From Streptomyces pseudovenezuelae (lineage in GTDB: Bacteria; Actinomycetota; Actinomycetes; Streptomycetales; Streptomycetaceae): a stretch of DNA of 64,000 nt. The stretch's first letter is position 1. Every line of letters begins with the position of its first letter. Below the pieces are notes generated by a model. The model ran no database searches. It saw nothing but the letters and a program-made list of their open reading frames with translations, and was not told where the DNA came from. Positions 24,689-33,031 of the stretch are shown here, piece after piece. Made by a program: the position numbers and the translations under genes. The DNA lies in the NCBI RefSeq assembly GCF_001513955.1, contig NZ_KQ948147.1, forward strand, positions 258,532 through 322,531. The letters are read 5' to 3'.

Positions 24689-26152
24689 ATGACCGAACAC
24701 ACCCTCACGGTGGCCGGAGTCGCCGTGGACACCCGGCACTGGATCGGCGGCGAGCGCGTCGCCTCCGCCGACACCTTCACCGACGTCTCACCGATCGACG
24801 GCGGTGCCCTCGGTGAGATCGCCCGCGGCGGTCCCGCGGAGGCGGCAGCCGCCGTCGCCGCCGCCAAGGCCGCCTTCCCGGGCTGGGCCGCCACCCCGCG
24901 CGCCGAGCGCGCCCGCATCCTGCACGCCGTCGCCGACGGCGTCGAGAAGCGCATCGAAGAACTCGCCATCGTGGAGACCACCGACAACGGGGCGCTGCTG
25001 CGCTCGCACCGCCGGGGCGTGATGCCGCGCGTGGCGCACAACTTCCGCTTCTTCGCGGACTGGCTGCTGACCCTGGACCACGACGACTTCGCCACCCGCG
25101 GTCACACCAACCACGTCTCCTGGGACCCGGCGGGCCCCAGCGTGCTGATCACCCCGTGGAACGCACCGCTGATGCTGGCCACCTGGAAGGTCGCCCCGGC
25201 CCTCGCCGCCGGGAACACCGTGGTCCTCAAGCCCGCCGAGTGGTCCCCGCTCACCGCCTCCCTCCTCGCCGACATCGCCGCCGAGGCCGGCCTGCCCGCC
25301 GGCGTCTTCAACGTCGTCCAGGGCTACGGCGCCGAGATCGGCGACGCGCTGACCTCACACCCGGACGTGCGCCGCATCAGCTTCACCGGCTCGGTGCCGA
25401 CCGCTCAGCGCATCGCCGCCTCGGCCGCGCCCCGGCTCACCCCGCTGAGCCTCGAACTCGGCGGAAAGTCACCGCTGTTGGTGTTCGCCGACGCCGACCT
25501 CGACCTCGCGGTCGACCTCGCCGTGGAGCAGTACGACAACGCCGGGCAGGTGTGTCTCGCCGCCACCCGCCTCCTCGTCGAGGAGTCCGTCGCCGAGGAG
25601 TTCACCCGACGATTTGTCGACAAGGCAACACGACTCCGCCAGGGCGACCCCCGCGACGAGACCACCGACATCGGGCCGAACATCCACCCCCGCCAGCTGG
25701 AGAAGATCGACGGGTTCGTCCGGCGGGCCCTGGCGGCCGGAGCCCGAGCCGTCATCGGCGGACACCCCAAGGACGGCCAGTACTACGCGCCGACCCTCCT
25801 CACCGAGGTGGCCCAGGACTCCGAGATCGTCCAGGAGGAGGTCTTCGGACCGGTCCTGACCCTCCAGACCTTCGCCACGGAGGACGAGGCCGTGGCCCTG
25901 GCCAACGACACCCGCTTCGGACTGGCCGCCACCCTGGCCACCGGCGACCGGGAGCGCGCCGAACGCGTCGGCGCACAACTCGTCGCCGGCACCGTCTGGA
26001 TCAACTGCTTCTTCGTCCGCGACCTCCAGGCCCCCTTCGGCGGCTCCCGCCACTCCGGGGTCGGCCGCGAGGGCGGCACCTGGAGCTTCGACTTCTACTG
26101 CGACCTGAAGAACACCGTCACCGCGCCGAAGGGGTGGAAGGACCATGGGTGA
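24689..26152 (+). CDS. Aldehyde dehydrogenase, HpaE-like (muconate semialdehyde dehydrogenase type)
   Basis: A 487-aa NAD(P)-dependent dehydrogenase with the nucleophile Cys289 in NAGQVCLAATR and the general base Glu256 in LELGGKSP. SFTGS marks the cofactor site and PFGGSRHSGVGREGG the oligomerisation end. Its closest look is to 5-carboxymethyl-2-hydroxymuconate semialdehyde dehydrogenases. It overlaps the ring-cleaving dioxygenase gene by 8 bases, so it probably oxidises the semialdehyde made by that enzyme. Confidence 0.85.
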   Translation: MTEHTLTVAGVAVDTRHWIGGERVASADTFTDVSPIDGGALGEIARGGPAEAAAAVAAAKAAFPGWAATPRAERARILHAVADGVEKRIEELAIVETTDNGALLRSHRRGVMPRVAHNFRFFADWLLTLDHDDFATRGHTNHVSWDPAGPSVLITPWNAPLMLATWKVAPALAAGNTVVLKPAEWSPLTASLLADIAAEAGLPAGVFNVVQGYGAEIGDALTSHPDVRRISFTGSVPTAQRIAASAAPRLTPLSLELGGKSPLLVFADADLDLAVDLAVEQYDNAGQVCLAATRLLVEESVAEEFTRRFVDKATRLRQGDPRDETTDIGPNIHPRQLEKIDGFVRRALAAGARAVIGGHPKDGQYYAPTLLTEVAQDSEIVQEEVFGPVLTLQTFATEDEAVALANDTRFGLAATLATGDRERAERVGAQLVAGTVWINCFFVRDLQAPFGGSRHSGVGREGGTWSFDFYCDLKNTVTAPKGWKDHG

Positions 26153-27074
26153 GATCGTCGGGGCGGGACTGCTCGCCCACGTCCCCACCATCGTGCTCCC
26201 GGAGCAGGACCGGCTGGAGCTGAACGAGGGCAAGGAGATCACCCTCGTCACCGGACTGCGGCAGCTGCGCCGGGAGGTGTTCGAGCGCGACGACTACGAC
26301 ACCGTCGTCGTCCTCGACTCCCACTGGGCGACCACCGTCGAGTTCGTGGTCACCGCCCAGCAGCGCCGGGCCGGCCTGTTCACCTCCGAGGAACTGCCGC
26401 GCGGCATGTGCAGGATGCCCTACGACTTCCCGGGCGACCCCGAACTGGCCTTGAACATAGAAAAGTTCGCGGACAAGCACGGGACCTGGATCACCGCGAT
26501 CGAGGACGAGTACCTGCCGATCTACTACGCCACCCTCAACCTCTGGAAGTTCCTGGGGGAGGGGCTGCCCGACAAGCGGTGGGTGACGATCGGGGTCTGC
26601 CAGACCGGCGACATGGAGGACCATCTGCGCCTCGGGCGGGCCCTGGCCGACGGGATCGCCGCCACCCCCGGCCGCCGTGTCCTGCTGATCGCCTCCGGCG
26701 CCCTCTCGCACACCTTCTGGCCGCTGCGCGAACTGCGCGACCACGAGGCCAGCGACCCCGCGCACATCCGCACCCCCGAGGCCCGCGAGGCCGACCACGA
26801 GCGCATCGCCTGGTTCACGGAGGGCCGCCACGACAAGGTCCTCGACACCATGGACGCGTTCTGGAAGGTCAAGCCCGAGGCGAAGTTCTTCCACTACCTG
26901 ATGATGGCCGGCGCCCTCGGCGAACAGGCCTGCACCGCGAAGGCCCGCCAGTACGGCGAGTACGAGAACTCCGTCGGCACCGGCCAGGTCCATCTGTGGT
27001 TCGACCGTCCCGCCGACGGCTGGACCGGCACCGGCCTGCCGAACGGCCCCCGCACCCCGCACAGCCGTATCTAG
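26145..27074 (+). CDS. LigB-type extradiol dioxygenase, homoprotocatechuate 2,3-dioxygenase-like
   Basis: A 309-aa class III extradiol dioxygenase resembling HpaD of Escherichia coli. Iron-binding and catalytic histidines are visible in LLAHVP (His12) and LDSHWATTVEF, with an acid-base histidine in ASGALSH. The block FTSEELPRGMCRMPYDFPG matches the HpaD lid region, and SVGTGQVHLWF matches its end. It would open a catechol-like ring between C2 and C3 using Fe(II) and oxygen. Translation is coupled to the preceding dehydrogenase (8-base overlap). The substrate may be a substituted catechol other than homoprotocatechuate. Confidence 0.86.
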   Translation: MGEIVGAGLLAHVPTIVLPEQDRLELNEGKEITLVTGLRQLRREVFERDDYDTVVVLDSHWATTVEFVVTAQQRRAGLFTSEELPRGMCRMPYDFPGDPELALNIEKFADKHGTWITAIEDEYLPIYYATLNLWKFLGEGLPDKRWVTIGVCQTGDMEDHLRLGRALADGIAATPGRRVLLIASGALSHTFWPLRELRDHEASDPAHIRTPEAREADHERIAWFTEGRHDKVLDTMDAFWKVKPEAKFFHYLMMAGALGEQACTAKARQYGEYENSVGTGQVHLWFDRPADGWTGTGLPNGPRTPHSRI

Positions 27075-27092
27075 CCGCATCCAGGAGCCCTC

Positions 27093-27938
27093 ATGCCCGA
27101 GTACCGCCGCATCCTCCTCGACGGCGCCGCCGTCCAGGTCACCGTCGACGGCGACGAACTGGTCGCCGGGGACGGCCGCCGCGTCAAGGCCGACGAGGCC
27201 CGGCACCTGCCCCCGGTGGTGCCGTCCAAGGTGATCGCCGTCCACCTCAACCACCGCAGCCGCGTGGACGAGTTCGGCATCACCCTGCCGGACACCCCCA
27301 CCTACTTCCACAAGCCGACCTCCTCCCTGAACTCCCACAAGGGCGCGATCGTCCGCCCCGAGGGCTGCAAGTGGCTCAACTACGAGGGCGAGGTGGCCAT
27401 CGTGATCGGAAGGACCGCGCGCAACATCTCCCCTGCCGAGGCAGGGGAGTTCATCGCCGGCTACACCGTCGCCAACGACTACGGCCTGCACGACTTCCGG
27501 GACACCGACGCGGGGTCCATGCTCCGCGTGAAGGGCTCCGACACCCTGTGCCCGCTGGGCCCCGGCCTGGTCACCGACTGGGACTTCCACGGCAGGAGCC
27601 TGCGGACGTACGTCAACGGCGAGGTCGTACAGGACGGTTCGACCGACGAGATGCAGTGGGACATGCACTACCTCGTCGCCGACATCGCCCGCACCATCAC
27701 GCTGTACCCCGGTGACGTGCTGCTGTCGGGCACACCCGCCAACTCCCGTCCCGTGCGGCCCGGCGACGTCGTCGAGGTGGAGGTGGAGGGGCTCGGGCGC
27801 CTCACCAACCACATCGTCACCGGCCCCACCGCCATCCGCACCGACGTCGGAGCCCAGCCCACCGAGTCCGAGGAGGTGCTGTCCACCGCGCTCGGCGGCG
27901 ACTGGGAGTACCGCGGCATCCGCCCGCCCCGGCGCTGA
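27093..27938 (+). CDS. Fumarylacetoacetate hydrolase-family isomerase/decarboxylase, HpaG-like
   Basis: A 281-aa FAH-fold protein. The divalent-metal triad is visible as YEGEVAIVIGR (two Glu) and NDYGLHDFRDTDAG (Asp), with KGSDTLCPLGP near the active site. Relatives catalyse 2-hydroxyhepta-2,4-diene-1,7-dioate isomerisation or decarboxylation after meta-cleavage. With the two genes before it, three consecutive steps of a homoprotocatechuate-like pathway are present. No hydratase (HpaH) or aldolase (HpaI) homolog lies in the window. It is the last gene of the plus-strand operon. Confidence 0.85.
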   Translation: MPEYRRILLDGAAVQVTVDGDELVAGDGRRVKADEARHLPPVVPSKVIAVHLNHRSRVDEFGITLPDTPTYFHKPTSSLNSHKGAIVRPEGCKWLNYEGEVAIVIGRTARNISPAEAGEFIAGYTVANDYGLHDFRDTDAGSMLRVKGSDTLCPLGPGLVTDWDFHGRSLRTYVNGEVVQDGSTDEMQWDMHYLVADIARTITLYPGDVLLSGTPANSRPVRPGDVVEVEVEGLGRLTNHIVTGPTAIRTDVGAQPTESEEVLSTALGGDWEYRGIRPPRR

Positions 27939-27947
27939 CGGTCCGGC

Positions 27948-27963
27948 ACCCGGTTCCCCGGGT
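27948..27963. terminator. Short hairpin between converging genes
   Basis: A 6-bp stem (ACCCGG / CCGGGT) with loop TTCC in the 40-base gap between the isomerase and RidA genes. It is modest in length, so this is a weak call. Confidence 0.4.
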
Positions 27964-27978
27964 CCCCGGCCCCCGTGC

Positions 27979-28386
27979 TCAGTCGAGGACCGCGGTGGCC
28001 TCGACCTCGACCAGGTGGTCCGGGACGTCCAGGGCGGCCACGCCCAGCAGTGTGGCCGGGGCGACCGGGGTGACCCCCAGTTTCGCGGCCGCCCGCGAGA
28101 TCCCCTCCAGGAGCTGGGGCATCTTGTCGGGCGTCCAGTCGACGACGTGGACGTTCAGCTTCGCCACGTCGTCGAAGGAACCGCCGGCCGCGGCCAGGGC
28201 CCTGCCGACGTTGAGGTAGCTCTGCTCGACCTGCGCGGCGAGGTCTCCCGCACCGACCGTGCGGCCCTCGGCGTCCCAGGCGACCTGACCGGCGACGAAG
28301 ACCAGCCTCGATCCGGACGCGACCGCCACCTGCCGGTAGACATCGATCTCCGGCAGACCGTCGGGATTCAGCAGGGTGATGGACAT
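27979..28386 (-). CDS. RidA/YjgF family protein
   Basis: A 135-aa trimeric-type RidA protein with SRLVFVAGQVAWDAEGRTVG, the conserved block ALAAAGGSFDDVAKLNVHVVDW, and the C-terminal PATLLGVAALDVPDHLVEVEATAVL. The ATG at 28386 has GGAGG upstream. RidA enzymes hydrolyse reactive imines and enamines, and one branch (AmnD) deaminates 2-aminomuconate. In this island it could release ammonia from an imine intermediate or detoxify one. The catalytic Arg seen in canonical RidA is replaced around VEVEATAVL, so it may belong to a non-RidA deaminase subgroup. Confidence 0.85.
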   Translation of the reverse strand: MSITLLNPDGLPEIDVYRQVAVASGSRLVFVAGQVAWDAEGRTVGAGDLAAQVEQSYLNVGRALAAAGGSFDDVAKLNVHVVDWTPDKMPQLLEGISRAAAKLGVTPVAPATLLGVAALDVPDHLVEVEATAVLD

Positions 28387-28644
28387 GTTCCGCGCCTCCG
28401 ATGGCCGGGCGTCGCCGACCCGTGGTCTCTTGTGGTTACTGAAACACCGTAGGAGAGCATGCGTTGACATGGAAGAACGCACTTTTCGGTGACTGGGGAA
28501 CCCGATGGTGACCGGGCAGCTCAGCGGTCCGGAGGGGCCGGGGATGCCGGTCCCCGGACCCGGCTCCCCGGCCCCGCGTGCCCGCTTCTCACGGCGGCCG
28601 CCCGACCGGTCCCGCCGCGCGGCCGGCCGGGTAGGGTCGCCGTC
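28387..28644. promoter_or_regulatory. Divergent RidA/TetR intergenic region
   Basis: It contains TTGACA at 28464-28469, facing the TetR gene but without a convincing -10 at normal spacing. A 10-bp stem (GGGGCCGGGG / CCCCGGCCCC) at 28534-28575 has a 22-base loop. The GTTTGAA operator of the island is absent here, so these two genes may not belong to that regulon directly. Confidence 0.4.
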
Positions 28645-29307
28645 ATGACCGAATCCGCGGACGTTCCCGAGAGCCGGCGGCCGCGCAGGCGAGTGCACTA
28701 CGGGGAGGGGCGCGAGGCCCTGCTGAACGCCGCGGTGCGGGTGGTGGGCCGGGGCGGGCTGCGCAGGCTCACCTACCGGGCGGTCGCGCAGGAGGCGGGG
28801 GTCACCCACGGGCTGGTGGTCCATCACTTCGGCACCCGCGACACCCTGATCGAGGAGACGCTCGCCCACACCATCCGCACCTCGCTGGACACCAGCGCGC
28901 TGGAACCCGGCACGGGCAAGGTCGACGACTTCTCCTCGGGCGTGTCCGAGATGGTCACGGCGGATCCGGACAAGCAGGCGTTCCAGTACGAGCTGCTGCT
29001 CGAATCGCGCCGCAGGCCGGAGCTGCTGCCGCAGATCCGCGCCCTGTACGACGAGTACTTCGACGCCACCCGGCGCGAGCTGAACCGCATGCTGCCCGCG
29101 GGCGCCGACCGGGCGCTGGCCCGGTTGGTCTTCGCGGCGCTGGACGGTCTCGTCCTGCACCAGCTCGTCCTCGGTGAGCCCGAGGTCACCGACGCCGCGA
29201 TCGAGGAACTGCGCTCCCTGCTGCGCCTGCTCGACGCCGACGCCCGCACCGGCCACGACGTGGGTCCGGACGCCGAGGGCATCGTCGGACGCGACGCGGA
29301 CGCCTGA
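28645..29307 (+). CDS. TetR-family transcriptional regulator
   Basis: A 220-aa regulator with the TetR N-terminal domain: EALLNAAVRVVGRGGLRRLTYRAVAQEAGVT, recognition helix, then LVVHHFGTRDTLIEETLA. The ligand domain includes KQAFQYELLLESRRRPELLPQIRALYDEYF. I chose the ATG at 28645 because the TetR fold starts soon after and a GTAGGG site precedes it; the longer frame from 28489 is arginine- and proline-rich without family similarity. Lying inside the island, it is the best candidate to bind the four GTTTGAAnCCAAAC sites, but this is inference. Confidence 0.88.
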   Translation: MTESADVPESRRPRRRVHYGEGREALLNAAVRVVGRGGLRRLTYRAVAQEAGVTHGLVVHHFGTRDTLIEETLAHTIRTSLDTSALEPGTGKVDDFSSGVSEMVTADPDKQAFQYELLLESRRRPELLPQIRALYDEYFDATRRELNRMLPAGADRALARLVFAALDGLVLHQLVLGEPEVTDAAIEELRSLLRLLDADARTGHDVGPDAEGIVGRDADA

Positions 29308-29503
29308 GCCGACCTAGCGGGACAGGTCCTCGTCGGCGCGGAAGGTGGACGTGATCCGGTCCACTTCCCGGCGCCACTTCCCTGTCCGCCTTCACCCGCG
29401 CGAACGACCCGATTACGGCCCTGTAAGAAAACGGCCACCTGACCGGAAACCCTCGCCGAACCCCTTGCCAAACGGATAGTTCCGACCCACGATGAGGCAA
29501 CTC

Positions 29504-29517
29504 GTTTGGCTCGAAAC
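29504..29517. promoter_or_regulatory. Regulon operator, copy 3 (GTTTGGCTCGAAAC)
   Basis: Read on the minus strand it is TGTTTCGAGCCAAACG with flanks, matching copy 2 except for two central bases. It lies 37 bases before the permease start. A possible promoter is TTGCCA (29465-29470), 17 bp, CACGAT (29488-29493), and its -35 overlaps a further CCAAACG half-site. Nothing else was recognised in 29308-29554. Confidence 0.7.
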
Positions 29518-29554
29518 AATTCCCGCCCCTTCCCGCTCCCGGCAGGTGATTCGA

Positions 29555-31012
29555 GTGGACAGTCAGACAGCGGTCAGCACAGGGACCGCTTCCGATCCAT
29601 CCACGGCAGGCAGGCTCAAGCCCAACTCGCTAGGCGTCCTGGGCATCCTGTTCTTCGTCCTTTCCGCCCAGGCCCCACTGACCGGCATCGCCGGCGCCGT
29701 CCCCATCGCGGTCGGCATCGGCAACGGGCCCGGCACCCCCGCCGCGTACCTCGTGGCCGGCGCCGTCGTGCTGCTGTTCTCCGTCGGTTTCGTCGCCATG
29801 GGCCGCCATGTCGTGGACGCGGGCGCCTTCTACACGTACATCGGCAAAGGGCTCGGCCGCCCGGCCGGCTCCGGCAGCGCCGGGGTGGCCCTCTTCGCCT
29901 ACTGCGCGATCCAGGCCGCCATGTACGGGTTGTACGGCGCCACGGTCAGCGGTCTGGTCGAGCACTACACCGGCACCCATGTGGCCTGGTGGGTCTGGAC
30001 CCTGGTCACGATGGTGATCGTCCAGATACTCGGCGCCTCCGGCATCGAGATGGGCGCCAAGATCCTCGCCGTGTTCGTGCTGGCGGAGTTCAGCATCCTG
30101 ATCGTCTTCGCCCTCGTCACCTTCTTCAAGGGCGGCGGCCCCGAAGGGCTCGGCTTCAGCGACAGCTTCTCGCCCTCGGCCGCGCTCCAGGGCGCTCCGG
30201 GGGTGGCGCTGATGTTCGCCGTCGCGTCGATGTTCGGCTTCGAGGCCACCGCCATCTACGGCGAGGAGGCCCGCGAGCCGCGCAGGACGGTTCCCCGGGC
30301 GACCTATCTGTCCGTCGCCGTGGTCACCGGCTTCTTCGCGTTCACCTCGTGGATGCTGGTCTCCGCGCACGGCGCGTCCCACGTCACCGCCGAGGCGGGC
30401 AAGGCGCTGGCGAGCGGGGACGCCACCGGCTTCGTCTTCGCGCCGATCGCCGCCCAGTTCGGCGGCTGGGTCGACGACGTCCTGCCGATCCTGTTGGCCA
30501 CCTCCCTCTTCGCCGGCATCCTGGCCTTCCACAACTCGGCCAACCGCTACCTGTTCTCCCTCGGCCGTGAAGGGCTGCTCCCGCACGCTCTGACCAGCCT
30601 CAACCGCCGCCACTCGCCCCGGGCGGCCGGCGTCGTGCAGACCGTGATCTCGGTGCTCCTGGTGATGCCCTTCGCGCTCCTGGGCAAGGACCCGGTGCTC
30701 ACCCTGTTCTCCTGGTTCAGCGGCGTCGCGGTGCTGGCGATGATGCTGCTGTACTTCCTGACCTCGGTCTCCGTGGTCGTCTTCTTCCGCCGGTCGGGCG
30801 TGGACACCCGCCCGTGGAACACGGTGATCGCCCCCGCCCTGGGCGCCCTCGGCATCGCCGCCGCCATCTGGCTCATCGTCGAGAACTTCACCACGCTCAT
30901 CGGCGGTGACCGCACCACCGCGATCTGGCTGCAGCTCACCGTCCCGGTCGTCCTGGTCCTCGGGCTCGTGGTCGCACGGGTGACCAGGGGCGCGGCGGCC
31001 GCCGACGGCTGA
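29555..31012 (+). CDS. APC-family amino acid/amine permease
   Basis: A 485-aa cytoplasmic-membrane transporter with about 12 hydrophobic segments. The APC signature in helix 1 is LGVLGILFFVLSAQAPLTGIAGAVP. FGFEATAIYGEEAREPRRTVPRATY in the middle is typical of amine and amino acid permeases. The GTG at 29555 is favoured by AGGTGA 6 bases upstream. An operator of the island lies at its promoter. It parallels PuuP, the putrescine importer of the Puu pathway, and probably imports the amine that the ligase modifies. Confidence 0.9.
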   Translation: MDSQTAVSTGTASDPSTAGRLKPNSLGVLGILFFVLSAQAPLTGIAGAVPIAVGIGNGPGTPAAYLVAGAVVLLFSVGFVAMGRHVVDAGAFYTYIGKGLGRPAGSGSAGVALFAYCAIQAAMYGLYGATVSGLVEHYTGTHVAWWVWTLVTMVIVQILGASGIEMGAKILAVFVLAEFSILIVFALVTFFKGGGPEGLGFSDSFSPSAALQGAPGVALMFAVASMFGFEATAIYGEEAREPRRTVPRATYLSVAVVTGFFAFTSWMLVSAHGASHVTAEAGKALASGDATGFVFAPIAAQFGGWVDDVLPILLATSLFAGILAFHNSANRYLFSLGREGLLPHALTSLNRRHSPRAAGVVQTVISVLLVMPFALLGKDPVLTLFSWFSGVAVLAMMLLYFLTSVSVVVFFRRSGVDTRPWNTVIAPALGALGIAAAIWLIVENFTTLIGGDRTTAIWLQLTVPVVLVLGLVVARVTRGAAAADG

Positions 31013-31075
31013 CGCCGGCGGCGGAGTGCGGCCCGGACCTCCCCGCCGGGCCGCACCCGCGCTCCCCGCGAGGCG

Positions 31076-31497
31076 TCACGCCGAGGCGGTCGCCACCCGG
31101 TCGAGGAAGGCGTCGGTCAGCCGCCCGGCGTTGTCCCGTGCCGTGGACTCCAGGGCGCGGCCGCGTGCGGGCAGTTCCTCCGGGTCCACGCCGTGCCGTA
31201 CGCACTGCTCTGTGCCGCCGAGGGCGGGATACCGGTGCACGACCGCCGTGGTGATCTCCGGACGGAACTGCACGCCCAGGCTGCGACCGGCCCGGAAGGC
31301 CGGGGCGCCGAACCAGACGCCCGGTACCGGGACGCCGAGACGGTGGGCCACGCGCAGCAGGGTGAGTTCGCCGCCGATCCAGCTGCCGACCGAGGTCGCC
31401 GGGCACCACGGTCACGGTCGTGAGCTCGTACCCACGCTCCTGGAGGCGGGCGCTCCTTTCCGTTGCCGGGCTGGGGCCTTGTGCCGGGCCTCTTGTC
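31076..31497 (-). pseudogene. Decayed class I glutamine amidotransferase
   Basis: Fragments of a GMP-synthase-type amidotransferase appear in two minus-strand frames. An N-terminal piece (RLQERGYELTTVTVVPGDLG) is followed by a frame change to SWIGGELTLLRVAHRLGVPV and then a shortened end ending at 31076. The nucleophile elbow that should read GVCFGAQ reads GVWFGAP, so the catalytic Cys is Trp. The VQFHPE motif is VQFRPE, so the catalytic His is Arg. The stretch between these motifs is about 11 residues instead of about 80. No start codon remains, and an upstream in-frame TGA is present. It is a remnant of a second gamma-glutamyl hydrolase or amidase of the island. Confidence 0.75.
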
Positions 31498-31506
31498 GAT
31501 CATATC

Positions 31507-31520
31507 GTTTGAATCCAAAT
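31507..31520. promoter_or_regulatory. Regulon operator, copy 4 (GTTTGAATCCAAAT)
   Basis: It differs from copy 2 only in one central base and the last base. It lies 20 bases before the PuuC-like start and touches a possible -10 (TATCGT, 31503-31508; TTGTGC at 31479-31484 as -35). The leader would be very short. Confidence 0.72.
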
Positions 31521-31540
31521 AACCTTTCTGGAGGTCTCCC

Positions 31541-33031
31541 ATGACGGATGTCACTCACGAGGAGTGGGTCCGCCGCGCCATGTCCCTCGACCTGTCCGGC
31601 GCCCATCACATCGACGGGACCGACGACCCCGGCGGGGGAGCCGCCTTCACCCTCGTCTCGCCCCGCGACGGCCGGGCGCTGGCCCAGGTCGCGGACGCGG
31701 GGCAGGCCGAGATCGACCTGGCCGTGGCCGCCGCCCGGCGGGCCTTCGACTCGGGCCCGTGGCCACGCCTCGCCCCCGCCGAACGCGGCCGGATGCTCTT
31801 GCGCGTCGCCGACCTGCTCGAAGAGCGGCGCGAGGAACTCGCGCTGACGGTCAGCCTGGAGATGGGCAAGCCCGTCACGGACGCCTACGGCATCGAGCTG
31901 CGCGCGCTCATCACCACCTTCCGGTGGTACGGCCAGCTCGCCGACAAGCTCACCGACGAGTCCCCGCACACCGCGCCCGACGCCCTCGCCCTCGTCACCC
32001 GGGAACCGGCCGGTGTCGTCGGCGCCGTGGTGCCCTGGAACTTCCCCCTGACGCTGGCCGGCTGGAAGGTCGCCCCGGCGCTGGCGGCCGGCTGCACGGT
32101 CGTCCTGAAGCCGTCGGAGAACTCACCGCTGTCCGCGCTGCTGCTGGGCCGCCTCGCGACCGAGGCGGGACTGCCGCCCGGCGTCCTCAACGTGGTCGGC
32201 GGCGACGGGCCGGTGGCCGGACGGGCGTTGGGCCTGCACCCCGACGTCGACGTGCTGGCGTTCACCGGCTCCACCGCGGTCGGCCGCCACTTCCTGCGCT
32301 ACTCCGCCGACTCCAACCTCAAGCGCGTCTGGCTGGAGCTGGGCGGCAAGTCGCCGAACATCATCCTCCCCGACGCCCCCGACCTGGAGCAGGCGGCGGC
32401 CACCGCCGCCTGGGGCATCTTCTTCAACCAGGGGGAGATGTGCACCGCCCCCTCCCGGCTCCTGGTGCACTCCTCGATCGCCGAACAGGTCACCGAGGCC
32501 GTCGTCGCGCGGGCGCGGGAGCTGCGGGTCGGGGACCCCCTGGACCCGGCCACCGACATGGGAGCCCTGGTCACCGAGGCCCATCTTTCGCGCGTCGAGG
32601 ACCACATCGCCACCGGCCTCGACGAAGGGGCCCGGCTGCGCGCCGGCGGCGGCCGCACCCTGGCCGGGTCGGGCGGCAGCTTCCTTGAACCCACCGTCTT
32701 CGACCGGGTCGGCCCCGGCATGCGGCTGGCGCGCGAGGAGATCTTCGGCCCGGTCCTGTCCGTGCTCACCTTCGACGACCTCGACGAGGCGGTACGGCTC
32801 GCCAACGCGACCGAGTACGGCCTCGCCGCCGCCCTGTGGACCTCCGACCTGTCCACCGCCCACAAGGTCTCCCGCGCGCTGCGGGCCGGCACGGTCTGGG
32901 TCAACTGCTACGAGGAGGGCGACCTGACCGTCCCCTTCGGCGGCATGAAGCAGTCGGGCAACGGCCGCGACAAGTCCGCGCACGCCCTGGAGAAGTACAC
33001 CGAGCTCAAGACGACCTGGATCCAGCTGTGA
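31541..33031 (+). CDS. PuuC-like aldehyde dehydrogenase
   Basis: A 496-aa NAD(P)-dependent dehydrogenase with Glu266 in WLELGGKSPNI and nucleophile Cys301 in NQGEMCTAPSR. It follows E. coli PuuC closely in distinctive places, for example SNLKRVWLELGGKSPNI and the end DLTVPFGGMKQSGNGRDKSA followed by HALEKYTELKTTWIQL. PuuC oxidises gamma-glutamyl-gamma-aminobutyraldehyde. Here it likely oxidises a gamma-glutamylated aminoaldehyde. CTGGAGG precedes the ATG, and its stop overlaps the start of the PuuD-like hydrolase. Confidence 0.88.
   Translation: MTDVTHEEWVRRAMSLDLSGAHHIDGTDDPGGGAAFTLVSPRDGRALAQVADAGQAEIDLAVAAARRAFDSGPWPRLAPAERGRMLLRVADLLEERREELALTVSLEMGKPVTDAYGIELRALITTFRWYGQLADKLTDESPHTAPDALALVTREPAGVVGAVVPWNFPLTLAGWKVAPALAAGCTVVLKPSENSPLSALLLGRLATEAGLPPGVLNVVGGDGPVAGRALGLHPDVDVLAFTGSTAVGRHFLRYSADSNLKRVWLELGGKSPNIILPDAPDLEQAAATAAWGIFFNQGEMCTAPSRLLVHSSIAEQVTEAVVARARELRVGDPLDPATDMGALVTEAHLSRVEDHIATGLDEGARLRAGGGRTLAGSGGSFLEPTVFDRVGPGMRLAREEIFGPVLSVLTFDDLDEAVRLANATEYGLAAALWTSDLSTAHKVSRALRAGTVWVNCYEEGDLTVPFGGMKQSGNGRDKSAHALEKYTELKTTWIQL

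Noticed and set aside
19548..28386. The P450 region considered as part of a secondary-metabolite cluster
   Set aside because: There are no polyketide synthase, peptide synthetase, terpene cyclase or RiPP enzymes nearby. The partners are typical catabolic enzymes under a shared operator.
28387..28644. Search for a fifth GTTTGAAnCCAAAC operator between RidA and TetR
   Set aside because: No TTTG...CAAA arrangement is present; only GTGGTTACTGAAACACC, a poor inverted repeat. I do not count it as a site.
31117..31554. 145-codon minus-strand frame spanning the amidotransferase remnant
   Set aside because: Its residues (Arg/Ser/Pro/Ala-rich) show no family character. The recognisable amidotransferase blocks are in the other two frames, so this is a shadow of the pseudogene.
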